Assembly (NCBI GenBank): GCA_947311665.1
Contig: CAMZLA010000101.1
Coordinates: forward strand, 1-7,524
Reading direction: 5' to 3'
Length of the DNA: 7,524 bases
Source of the DNA: an uncultured Candidatus Altimarinota bacterium
GTDB lineage: Bacteria > Patescibacteriota > Gracilibacteria > CAIRYL01
Shown here piece after piece: positions 1-6,120 of the stretch; positions within the stretch are counted from its first letter, which is position 1, and every line of letters starts with the position of its first letter. Below the pieces are notes generated by a model. It was not told the DNA's origin. It did no database searches and saw only the letters and a list, made by a program, of their open reading frames with translations. Made by a program: the position numbers and the translations under genes.

Positions 1-2
1 AC

Positions 3-140
3 CCACAACAAATAAACGATCTAAAAGCATCGAAACTTTCATGGGATATTGCTCGAAGAATTGAATCTGAAGTTCAATATCCAGGAGAAGTAAAAGTTAT
101 GATTATTAGAGAAAATAGATTTGTTAATAGTGCGAAGTAA
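3..140 (+). CDS. rny: Ribonuclease Y, C-terminal end (partial)
   Basis: Only the last 45 codons are present; the gene runs off the left edge, in frame from base 3 to a TAA stop. The visible tail reads KLSWDIARRIESEVQ, then YPGEVKVMIIREN, and ends FVNSAK. This matches the conserved RNase Y C-terminus (family pattern: A-I-A-K-R-I-E-E-E-L-x-YPGQIKVTVIRET...YAK). RNase Y is a membrane-anchored HD-domain endoribonuclease that starts bulk mRNA decay. Its transmembrane anchor, KH domain and HD domain would all lie upstream of the window. The next gene, an ABC ATPase, starts 47 bp downstream on the same strand, so read-through is possible; I see no strong terminator in the gap. The family assignment is confident despite the short fragment because this tail is highly characteristic. 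Confidence 0.93.
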   Translation, partial: PQQINDLKASKLSWDIARRIESEVQYPGEVKVMIIRENRFVNSAK

Positions 141-187
141 ATAAAAAAATTCTATGCCTTTCTTTTATTTTTTAATTCATAGCCTTC

Positions 188-1045
188 ATGCCAATTCTTT
201 CATTTAAAAATATAAAAAAATCTTATGGAGATTTTCAAGCATTGAAAAATGTAGATTTTTCAATTGAAAAAGGAGAATTTGTTTCTCTTCTTGGTTCGAA
301 TGGAGCAGGAAAAACAACACTCATCAACTGTTTAGCAGGAATTTTAACACAAACAGAAGGAGAAATTATTGTTGAAGGGAAAAATACTATAGACAATTCA
401 TCAGAAACAAAACAACTGCTGGGGATTGTAGATCAAGAAGTTTCATTTGATCCATTTTTTACTCCTCTCGAAACACTTGAAATGATGCAAGGATTTTTTG
501 GTATACCTCCAACAAAAGAAAATAATGAATATATTCACTGGTTATTGGAAAAACTTTCTCTTGCAGATAAAAAGAATGCAAAAAGTAATACTCTTTCTGG
601 GGGAATGAAACGACGATTAATGATTGCAAAAGCACTTATTCATAAACCAAAAATATTGGTTTTAGACGAACCTACTGCTGGAGTAGATATTGAACTCAGA
701 AAAAATCTTTGGATTTTTATGAGAGAATTACAAAAAAAATATAACACGACAATTCTTTTAACAACTCATTATTTAGAAGAGGCAGAAGAAATGTCTGATA
801 AAATTGCAATTTTGCACAATGGAGAAATAATTGTATATAAAGAAACTCAAGAATTATTAAAAAATAATAAACGAACACTGTTTCTTACTTTTCAATCGGG
901 AGAAACGAAAAAATTTATGATAGAAAACGACTCAGATATTATGAAAAATATTATTGCTGAAGAAAAAAAATCTGAACATACTATTTGTAATATTCAGATT
1001 AAAGAACCAAAACTAGAAGATGTATTTTGGGAATTTACAAAATAA
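188..1045 (+). CDS. ABC transporter ATP-binding protein (ABC-2 / CcmA-NodI-like)
   Basis: A 285-residue ABC ATPase that would power an export-type ABC-2 transporter at the cytoplasmic face of the membrane. All nucleotide-binding motifs are present: Walker A GSNGAGKT (36-43), Q-loop Gln83, signature LSGGM (136-140), Walker B ILVLDEP with Asp160 and Glu161, D-loop AGVD, and the H-loop His194 in TTH. The C-terminal 60 residues form the short extension usual in this subfamily and end in a PKLEDVFWEFTK-type tail, as in drug, polysaccharide or heme-exporter ATPases. It should therefore be catalytically competent. The substrate cannot be read from the ATPase. No ABC-2 permease is next to it: rny lies upstream and a convergent glycosyltransferase ends 4 bp after its stop. 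The ATG at 188 has no Shine-Dalgarno sequence but gives a full-length N-terminus. Confidence 0.95.
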   Translation: MPILSFKNIKKSYGDFQALKNVDFSIEKGEFVSLLGSNGAGKTTLINCLAGILTQTEGEIIVEGKNTIDNSSETKQLLGIVDQEVSFDPFFTPLETLEMMQGFFGIPPTKENNEYIHWLLEKLSLADKKNAKSNTLSGGMKRRLMIAKALIHKPKILVLDEPTAGVDIELRKNLWIFMRELQKKYNTTILLTTHYLEEAEEMSDKIAILHNGEIIVYKETQELLKNNKRTLFLTFQSGETKKFMIENDSDIMKNIIAEEKKSEHTICNIQIKEPKLEDVFWEFTK

Positions 1046-1049
1046 AAAA

Positions 1050-2198
1050 TCACTCCTCTTTCAAAAAATTATCAACAATTTTTTTCATATTTTTTTCAAA
1101 ATTTGCAACAGAATACTGCTTCATATTTGCAGATATATTTTTTCTATTTGCTATAAAATAATCTTCATCGGCTTCAAATTTTTCAAGGGCATTTTCTAAA
1201 CTTTTTTCTGCCTGATGAGAAAAAAATATTCCATTTTTCTTTTCTCCTTCATCGAAAACCATGTTCAATGCTCCACCTTTTTTCAAAGCAATGCATGGAG
1301 TTCCAGAACATAATGCTTCCATTGGTGCAATTCCAGCATCTTCATTTTGTGGAAAAAGAAATGCTTTTGCACTTCCCAAAAGTTGAATTAACTCTTCATC
1401 AGAAACAAACCCTAAAAATTCAATATTTTTTGCATCTCCTGCTAATGTTTTTAAATATTCCATTTCTGGACCTTTTCCTGCTATTTTCAATTTTTTATCT
1501 GGTAAATTTTTAAAAGTTTTTACTAATAAATCAAATTTTTTATAAGGAATAAGTCGTCCTAATGCGATATAAAAATCTGATTTTTCTGAAAGCAACCCTT
1601 TTTCAAATTTTTCAAAATCGACAGGAGGACGCAACACAATAGCATTTCGTCGATAATATTTATTAATTCGTCGCACAACATATTCACTATTTCCAATATA
1701 ACTATCTGGTCTTTGTGCTGCACAAAAATCCCATATTCTATCTGATGTAAACATTTTTGGGAAAAACCATTTAAATGGACGAAGAAAATTTGGAATATTT
1801 AATCCTTCTTTCAAAAAATATTGCCATTCGTCCCAAAAATATCGAGTTGGTGTATGACAATAACAAATATGCTTTGTATTTTCATCGACAATAACTCCTT
1901 TTGCAATAAATGTACTCGATGAAATAACAAGATCAAATCCGCTTAAATTGAGAGTTTCTATTGCTGTTGGTAAAAAAGGATATAATATTTGATGTCTTTT
2001 TTTAAACATTTTTGGTAATTTTTGAAGCCATGTGGTATGTACTTTTACATTTTGTAAATTTGGAAAATTTTCAGGAATATATACTGTTGTAAAAAATTCC
2101 GCATCGGGATACAAATGCTGAAACGATTCTAATACCTTTTCTGCACCTCCTTCTGTAGTAAGCCAATCGGCAACAATAGCAACTTTCATTTTTTTCAT
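1050..2198 (-). CDS. GT4-family glycosyltransferase (GT-B fold)
   Basis: A 382-residue, probably cytosolic or membrane-associated glycosyltransferase that transfers a sugar from an NDP-sugar to a glycan or lipid acceptor. The N-terminal Rossmann domain begins KVAIVADWL and carries a glycine-rich TEGGAEKV loop (15-22). The linker region has the conserved CHTPTRYFWD segment (114-123). The C-terminal nucleotide-sugar domain has GRLIPYKKFD (214-223), with the donor-phosphate Arg215 and a Lys at 220/221, then GKGPE (241-245), and the retaining GT4 EX7E motif from Glu286 to Glu294 (EDAGIAPME). It resembles WbaZ/mannosyltransferase-type GT4 enzymes, but donor and acceptor cannot be fixed from sequence. 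Two in-frame ATGs (MKKM) are possible starts. A TATAAT lies 8 bp upstream of the first, so the message could have almost no leader. The stop is TGA. It is the last of four minus-strand genes and suggests cell-envelope glycan work. Confidence 0.93.
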   Translation of the reverse strand: MKKMKVAIVADWLTTEGGAEKVLESFQHLYPDAEFFTTVYIPENFPNLQNVKVHTTWLQKLPKMFKKRHQILYPFLPTAIETLNLSGFDLVISSSTFIAKGVIVDENTKHICYCHTPTRYFWDEWQYFLKEGLNIPNFLRPFKWFFPKMFTSDRIWDFCAAQRPDSYIGNSEYVVRRINKYYRRNAIVLRPPVDFEKFEKGLLSEKSDFYIALGRLIPYKKFDLLVKTFKNLPDKKLKIAGKGPEMEYLKTLAGDAKNIEFLGFVSDEELIQLLGSAKAFLFPQNEDAGIAPMEALCSGTPCIALKKGGALNMVFDEGEKKNGIFFSHQAEKSLENALEKFEADEDYFIANRKNISANMKQYSVANFEKNMKKIVDNFLKEE

Positions 2199-2206
2199 TT
2201 TTTTTA

Positions 2207-2212
2207 ATTATA
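2207..2212 (-). promoter_or_regulatory. Candidate -10 box of the glycosyltransferase gene
   Basis: A perfect TATAAT on the minus strand sits 8 bp before the first ATG of the glycosyltransferase. Transcription would start at or next to the start codon, or about 10 nt before the second in-frame ATG at 2189. No good -35 hexamer is found at 16-18 bp spacing. In DNA this AT-rich the match could be chance. Confidence 0.3.
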
Positions 2213-2232
2213 TCTTAAATTTTTTCATTTTT

Positions 2233-2607
2233 TTAATCTGATTGTATCATAAAAAAAGTTTCAATGAGAAGGGCAAGAGATGCTAATAACGCTATTTCTT
2301 GCCATCCTAAATATTGATATTGCTGAAAAAACACAGCAAGACAAAAAGTTATTCCAAGAAGCAAACCTTCACGAATTCCATTTTTCAAACAATAATACGA
2401 TGATTTTGTTGGAATGATAGCTTTCCACAATAATGCCATTACGAGAGAGGCTGTAAAAGTAACAGAACAAAATAATGCGGCATAGAACAAGAGAAATGCA
2501 ATTTCTGGAGATTGAACAGGTGAAACATTATGCAAAACAATATACCATGCAGCCCAAGAAAAAATAGCCAGAACGATGAGAAGCCAAAAAAATGAAACTT
2601 TCCACAT
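2233..2607 (-). CDS. Small integral membrane protein, four predicted TM helices, function unknown
   Basis: A 124-residue protein beginning MWKVSFFWLL. Four hydrophobic stretches are visible at about residues 5-25, 36-60, 80-97 and 103-121. A short basic, polar loop (WKAIIPTKSSYYCLKNGIREG, within 61-81) links helices 2 and 3. The layout, with an acidic Pro-rich first loop (SPVQSPE), a cytosolic basic patch with an (I/R)REGLLLG entry to helix 3, and a very short tail, resembles an uncharacterised small membrane protein that I recall as frequent in Patescibacteria genomes; that link is from memory. No catalytic motif is seen. The frame stays open upstream to a TTG at 2664, adding 19 hydrophobic residues. 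I prefer the ATG at 2607 because it gives a normal first helix and no near-overlap with the trpF stop. It lies 58 bp after trpF and 34 bp before the glycosyltransferase, so cotranscription is plausible. Confidence 0.75.
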   Translation of the reverse strand: MWKVSFFWLLIVLAIFSWAAWYIVLHNVSPVQSPEIAFLLFYAALFCSVTFTASLVMALLWKAIIPTKSSYYCLKNGIREGLLLGITFCLAVFFQQYQYLGWQEIALLASLALLIETFFMIQSD

Positions 2608-2665
2608 AATAAAAAATAAGAAAAAAAAGCAGAAATGAAAAACGATATATAGAAAGAGTATCAAA

Positions 2666-3313
2666 TTACTCTTCTAAAAAAAAATCTTTTACCTTTTTTT
2701 CATCTTTTTTCCCTGCATATTTTTCTATACTTGAAGAAATATCAATCCCATCTGCATGTGATATATGTATAATCTCATTTTTATTTTCGGCAGTAATTCC
2801 CCCTGCAATAAATAATTGTTGCGATGGAGAAATATAATTTTTTATTTCTTTCAAAATTTTTTCATCAACTTTTTTTCCTGTTCCTCCATGTGCCTTTTTA
2901 GAAAAAGAATCAATAAGAATTGTATCTAAAAAATAATATTTTTTTATCTCTTCCAACTGATGAATAGAAGAAATTCTGAATGCTTTCCAGATTTTTTTTT
3001 CAGGAAATTTTTTTTTAATTTCTAAAGAAAATTCTGGAGTTTCTTCTCCATGCAATTGGAATATATCGAGATATGGAGAAACTTTTTCAAGAAATAATAA
3101 TGATGGATTTACAAACACTCCAACCAAAGAGATAGAATGTTTTATATTATTTTTTTTTATTTCTTCAGAAATTTCCTGAAGTGTTTCAATGCTTATATTT
3201 CGAGGAGAAGGTGCATGAAAAATAAAACCTAAATAATTAGGACTATATTTTTCAATCATATGAGCATCTGCAAGAGAAGTTATTCCACAAATTTTAATTT
3301 CAATATTTTGCAT
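2666..3313 (-). CDS. trpF: Phosphoribosylanthranilate isomerase
   Basis: A 215-residue TIM-barrel enzyme, close to the usual TrpF length. It catalyses the Amadori rearrangement of N-(5'-phosphoribosyl)anthranilate to CdRP, the third step of tryptophan synthesis, in the cytosol. The signature features are in order: KICGIT (7-12) with the general-base Cys9; GFIFHAPSPR (29-38) with Arg38; FQLHGEE (85-91); LIDS with the likely general-acid Asp135; the phosphate-binding GGTGKK (143-148); FIAGGI (168-173); and DGIDISSSIE (188-197), the counterpart of the DVSSGVE phosphate-binding strand. The last motif is slightly divergent, with Ser in place of Gly. No other trp gene is in the window. Three runs of nine T/A bases lie inside the gene. 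The ATG at 3313 has no Shine-Dalgarno sequence. A terminator-like hairpin lies just upstream, so trpF may have its own promoter, though I cannot identify one. Confidence 0.95.
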   Translation of the reverse strand: MQNIEIKICGITSLADAHMIEKYSPNYLGFIFHAPSPRNISIETLQEISEEIKKNNIKHSISLVGVFVNPSLLFLEKVSPYLDIFQLHGEETPEFSLEIKKKFPEKKIWKAFRISSIHQLEEIKKYYFLDTILIDSFSKKAHGGTGKKVDEKILKEIKNYISPSQQLFIAGGITAENKNEIIHISHADGIDISSSIEKYAGKKDEKKVKDFFLEE

Positions 3314-3341
3314 ACATATTTAAAAAAAAGAGGAAAAAGAG

Positions 3342-3373
3342 AAAAAAGAGCATATAAAAAAAATATACTCTTT
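3342..3373 (-). terminator. Candidate intrinsic terminator after rpsU
   Basis: Read on the minus strand, AAAGAGTATA (3373-3364) can pair with TATGCTCTTT (3354-3345) to give a 10-bp stem with one G-U pair. The loop is U-rich and the stem runs into a U tract (about 3347-3342). It starts about 31 nt after the rpsU stop and before trpF. The stem is AT-rich and therefore weak, but position and geometry fit a rho-independent terminator that separates rpsU from trpF. Confidence 0.5.
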
Positions 3374-3404
3374 AAAACTTGAAGGAAAAATAAAAAATAA
3401 AAAA

Positions 3405-3620
3405 TTATGCGTAAAATGCTTTTCTTTTATTTTCTTCTCGATATGATCCAGCTTTTTGTGCTGCTTGTCGAACCAATCGTTTTGTAAGTTTTTTCTTAAA
3501 CCGTTGAAGACCTCGAACAAGAGGCATGATTCGTGAACCATTTGCTTGCCGTTTCCATCGTTTAATCAACCGTTCATTTGTTTCGTTCCCATCGTCTCGT
3601 TTTACTGCCCAAGTAGCCAT
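3405..3620 (-). CDS. rpsU: Small ribosomal subunit protein bS21-like
   Basis: A 71-residue, extremely basic protein. The core NERLIKRWKRQANGSRI, then MPLVRGLQRFKKKLTKRLVRQAA and a Lys/Arg-rich tail (YREENKRKAFYA), follows the bS21 plan: an N-terminal strand, a (N/E)-x-x-(I/L)-(K/R)-R-(F/W)-(K/R)-R helix, a short break with a (S/G)-x-(I/L) turn, then a long basic helix that contacts 16S rRNA near its 3' end. bS21 binds late to the 30S platform beside the anti-Shine-Dalgarno region. The assignment rests on this pattern; the sequence is divergent, and another small basic RNA-binding protein cannot be excluded. It has a good promoter at 3647-3675 and a terminator-like hairpin after it, suggesting a mostly monocistronic, strongly expressed gene. 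No Shine-Dalgarno sequence precedes its ATG. Confidence 0.72.
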   Translation of the reverse strand: MATWAVKRDDGNETNERLIKRWKRQANGSRIMPLVRGLQRFKKKLTKRLVRQAAQKAGSYREENKRKAFYA

Positions 3621-3643
3621 AATAAATTTTTTAAATAATCATC

Positions 3644-3661
3644 TCTATTATCTATAATAGA
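3644..3661. promoter_or_regulatory. 18-bp palindrome over the rpsU/priA divergent promoters
   Basis: TCTATTAT and ATAATAGA form perfect 8-bp inverted arms around a 2-bp centre (CT). The palindrome covers the rpsU -10 box on the minus strand. It also presents a TATAAT on the plus strand (3653-3658), 17 bp after TTTAAA (3630-3635), a usable promoter towards priA. It may be a symmetric bidirectional -10 region, a regulator binding site, or chance in AT-rich DNA. Confidence 0.4.
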
Positions 3662-3675
3662 ATAAAAAATGTCAA
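3647..3675 (-). promoter_or_regulatory. rpsU promoter
   Basis: On the minus strand a perfect -35 TTGACA (3670-3675) is followed after exactly 17 bp by GATAAT (3647-3652), one mismatch from the consensus -10. Transcription would begin near 3640, giving a leader of about 20 nt before the rpsU ATG. This is the best sigma-70-type promoter in the window together with that of the toxin-antitoxin pair. Confidence 0.7.
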
Positions 3676-3703
3676 TTCTGTTTTCTTTTTTTTTATAAAA
3701 ATC

Positions 3704-3709
3704 TATACT
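3704..3709 (+). promoter_or_regulatory. Candidate -10 box close to the priA start
   Basis: TATACT ends 6 bp before the priA ATG, which would make a nearly leaderless message. No -35 match is found at suitable spacing, so the TTTAAA/TATAAT pair at 3630-3658 is an equally good or better candidate for the priA promoter. Confidence 0.25.
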
Positions 3710-3715
3710 TCACAT

Positions 3716-5791
3716 ATGTTTGCTATCATTATTCCTTTTCGGCCATCTGGTTTTTCTGAAGAAATAACCTATGAAATTTCTGTTGATGAAAAGAATGCAG
3801 AAGTAGGAGATCTTGTTGAAATTGCTTTGGGAAACAGAAGAGACAAAGGAATTATTATAAATATTACAGATGAAATTCCCAGCTTTACAACAAAAAAAAT
3901 GGGGAAAATATTAGCAAAAAAAATATTTTCACTTTCTCTTCTTCGGCTTTATATAAAAATTTCTCAATATTTTTTCTTTTCTCCATCTTTTTGTCTTAAA
4001 AAAAGTACTCCAAAACATATCATCGATACAAATTTTATTTTCCCAAAACACCAAATATTCATTCTTGCTTCAAATATTGAAAAAAAAATAGAAGAATGTA
4101 ATATTAAAGGGAAAAAACAATTGGAACTCATTCATCTTTTACAAGAATCGAGTCTTACAAAAAAAGAGATATTAGACTCTCATATTTCATCGGCTGTCGT
4201 AAAAACACTGCAAGAAAAAGGAATAATTGAAAAACGAGAAAGTGAAATTTTTCCACAAAAAATACAAAATAAAAATAAAACTGAAACTGATGAGGAGAAT
4301 AAAAAACATGAGAATTTTTCTAAAAAAATTTTTATAGGAAGTCTCTATTCAAAAAAAACAATAGAAGAAATAGAATTTATACAACAGATAATAGAAGCAC
4401 AAAAACAAGTGTGCATTATTTTTCCAGATAAAATTATTTTAGAACAAACACTGAAAAAATATAAAAAAATTTTTTCAGATATTACTCCATTTCATAATGG
4501 ACTGGGGAAAAAAGAAGAAAATCTTCATTATTGGAAAATTAGAACAGGAAACTGTTCTCTTATTTTTGGACTACAAAATGCTCTTTTCACTCCTTTTCAT
4601 TGTCTGGGAGCTATTATTATTTTTGAATATTCTCATCAGAGTCATTGTTCTCTTTTTTCGCCATATATAAAAACACCAGAAGTCGCAGAGATAATTGCAA
4701 AAGAAAAAAAAATCCCATTGATATTAAGCAGTTCAAGTGGAGACATTTCTCATGTTTCATCGGCTGATGAAAAAAATATTACACTCTTTCCTTCATCGTT
4801 TAAAAAAAATATTATTGTTGCCGATATTGAACTTGAACAGCAGAATAAAAATTTCACTCCCCTTTCTGGAATAGCCCTTGAAAAAATGAAAAATGCGTTA
4901 GAAAAAAATGAAAAAATTGTATTATTTTTCAACAGAAAAGGAATGCATACCTCTGTTTTTTGTACCGCATGTAAAGATATTCCTGTCTCTCCATATTCAG
5001 GAATAAGAATGTCTGTTTTTAAAGATGCAAATGGGAAAATTTTACTGAGATGTAGTCAATCTGGATATTGTGAAAGGTATAGAGAACAGTGTAAAAAATG
5101 TGGTGGAGAAATGAAAAAAATTGGGGAAGGAACTCAAAATATTGAAAGTTTTTTAGAAGAAAATTTTACAGAAAAAAAAATATTGAGAATAGATGGAGAT
5201 AGTCTTTCTTCAAAATCTAAAATAAAAAATATATCTGATGAAATTGAACAATCGGATATTATTATTGGGACACAAATAATTTTTTCTTTAGGACCAATAA
5301 CAAATTGTAGCACAGTAATAGATGTTTTATTTGAAAATAGTTTAAGTTTTCCATCACTAATAGCCGAAGAAAAAACATGGATTCAATCACATCTGTTACA
5401 AGAATTGTTGGGGAAAACACCTCTGCAAAATGTAATTATTCAAACATTTCAACCAGAACTGCCTCTTATAAAAAATATTGAAAAAAACGATTTTTTACAA
5501 TTTTATACTCAAGAAATAAAAGCAAGAAAAACATTAGAATACCCTCCTTTTTCAGAAAATATTATTATTTCTTGCACGGGAAAAAATCAGAAAATTTTAG
5601 AAAAAAATATAGAAAAAATTCTTCCCATCATACAAAAACTCAATGGAAAATATTTTCCTGCACAATTTTCAATTCTTCCACATCAGCAAAAAGTGAAAGC
5701 AGAAATGCAATGTTTTTTCCCTCTCAAAACAAATTTTTACGATATAAAAATTTTAGGTTTTCAACTGCAACGATTTGGAGAATGGCGGTGA
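3716..5791 (+). CDS. priA: PriA-like primosomal protein N' with degenerate helicase motifs
   Basis: A 691-residue homologue of the replication-restart protein PriA, near normal family length. The N-terminal 3'-DNA-binding domain is recognisable (AIIIPFRP, then VGDLVEIALGNRRDKGIIINI, about 3-50), followed by a winged-helix-like region (about 130-175). The helicase lobes align but their ATPase motifs have decayed. Walker A GVTGSGKT is GSLYSKKT (208-215), the DEEH box is FEYS (303-306), motif III GSATPS is SSSSGD (338-343), GTQMIAKGHD is GTQIIFSLGP (518-527), and the QVAGRAGR box is replaced by LLQELLGK (560-567). In the cysteine region, Cys416, Cys419, Cys459 and Cys462 remain for one zinc site; the second site has only Cys446 and Cys452. 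The C-terminal domain keeps RKTLEYPPF (604-612). I infer a DNA-structure-binding primosome scaffold without helicase activity. The frame is intact with no internal stop, so it is not a pseudogene. The stop is TGA, 13 bp from the end of the convergent rhodanese gene. Confidence 0.88.
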   Translation: MFAIIIPFRPSGFSEEITYEISVDEKNAEVGDLVEIALGNRRDKGIIINITDEIPSFTTKKMGKILAKKIFSLSLLRLYIKISQYFFFSPSFCLKKSTPKHIIDTNFIFPKHQIFILASNIEKKIEECNIKGKKQLELIHLLQESSLTKKEILDSHISSAVVKTLQEKGIIEKRESEIFPQKIQNKNKTETDEENKKHENFSKKIFIGSLYSKKTIEEIEFIQQIIEAQKQVCIIFPDKIILEQTLKKYKKIFSDITPFHNGLGKKEENLHYWKIRTGNCSLIFGLQNALFTPFHCLGAIIIFEYSHQSHCSLFSPYIKTPEVAEIIAKEKKIPLILSSSSGDISHVSSADEKNITLFPSSFKKNIIVADIELEQQNKNFTPLSGIALEKMKNALEKNEKIVLFFNRKGMHTSVFCTACKDIPVSPYSGIRMSVFKDANGKILLRCSQSGYCERYREQCKKCGGEMKKIGEGTQNIESFLEENFTEKKILRIDGDSLSSKSKIKNISDEIEQSDIIIGTQIIFSLGPITNCSTVIDVLFENSLSFPSLIAEEKTWIQSHLLQELLGKTPLQNVIIQTFQPELPLIKNIEKNDFLQFYTQEIKARKTLEYPPFSENIIISCTGKNQKILEKNIEKILPIIQKLNGKYFPAQFSILPHQQKVKAEMQCFFPLKTNFYDIKILGFQLQRFGEWR

Positions 5792-5804
5792 TATATATAA
5801 CAAC

Positions 5805-6095
5805 TTATAAAATCCCATCATAAACATTTATAACTTGAAATCCCTTTTCATCTAAAAAATGAGAAACTATTGTACTTCTATATCCAGAAGCACAATAGAC
5901 AATAATATCTTTATCTTTTGGAAATTTCATATATTCATTATGAATATTTTCTGTTTCAATATAAACAATTCTTTTGTCTTCTGGTAAAGAAAACATATTC
6001 CATTCCCCTGCCGATCGAACATCTATAGCAAGAAAATCGTCTTCAATATTCTGAAGACGATTTTGCAATTCTAAAAAAGATATTTCTTTCATCAT
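5805..6095 (-). CDS. Single-domain rhodanese-like protein
   Basis: A 96-residue rhodanese-homology domain, presumably a cytosolic sulfurtransferase that carries sulfane sulfur as a cysteine persulfide. The CH2A-like AIDVRSAGEW motif (23-32) contains the conserved Asp25 and Arg27. The active-site loop is CASGYR (68-73) on the strand IIVYC, followed by the usual helix STIVSHFLDEKGF and the strand VINVYDG. The catalytic Cys68 and loop Arg73 are present, so activity is plausible. Two points differ from typical domains: the GHIPGA segment after DVR is replaced by NMFSLPEDKRIVYIE, and the protein ends at YDGIL without the usual GG...W tail. The start may be either of two tandem ATGs (6095 or 6092). 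It lies 62 bp downstream of clpP on the same strand and may be cotranscribed. It ends 13 bp from the end of priA. Confidence 0.9.
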   Translation of the reverse strand: MMKEISFLELQNRLQNIEDDFLAIDVRSAGEWNMFSLPEDKRIVYIETENIHNEYMKFPKDKDIIVYCASGYRSTIVSHFLDEKGFQVINVYDGIL

Positions 6096-6120
6096 TAGTT
6101 TTCTAAATTTGTATATTATT

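Noticed and set aside
138..182. Terminator after rny
   Set aside because: Possible pairings (AAATAAAA with TTTTATTT, or CTATG with CATAG) are A/T-only or very short with a long loop, so a stable hairpin is not supported.
1268..1513. 81-codon plus-strand open frame inside the glycosyltransferase gene
   Set aside because: It is antisense to a clearly conserved GT4 coding region, and its hydrophobic Phe/Leu-rich translation reflects the opposite strand's lysine codons.
3320..3541. 73-codon minus-strand frame overlapping rpsU
   Set aside because: It overlaps the bS21-like gene in another frame, and its tail is a Phe/Ser low-complexity product of the A/T-rich terminator region.
4750..4932. 60-codon minus-strand frame inside priA
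   Set aside because: It is antisense to priA, with low-complexity Phe/Ser composition and no recognisable motif.
1050..5791. UGA read as glycine (code 25)
   Set aside because: Two genes end at TGA (glycosyltransferase, priA), and reading through would add only a few residues. No in-frame TGA occurs inside any gene, and glycines use GGN, so the standard code is sufficient.
3716..5791. priA as a pseudogene
   Set aside because: The frame is uninterrupted over 691 codons, with conserved terminal domains and an ordered cysteine knuckle. Motif loss is by substitution, not by frameshift or stop.
5572..5823. 83-codon plus-strand frame overlapping the end of priA
   Set aside because: It is an out-of-frame shadow of the conserved PriA C-terminal domain, which shows coding conservation in the longer frame.
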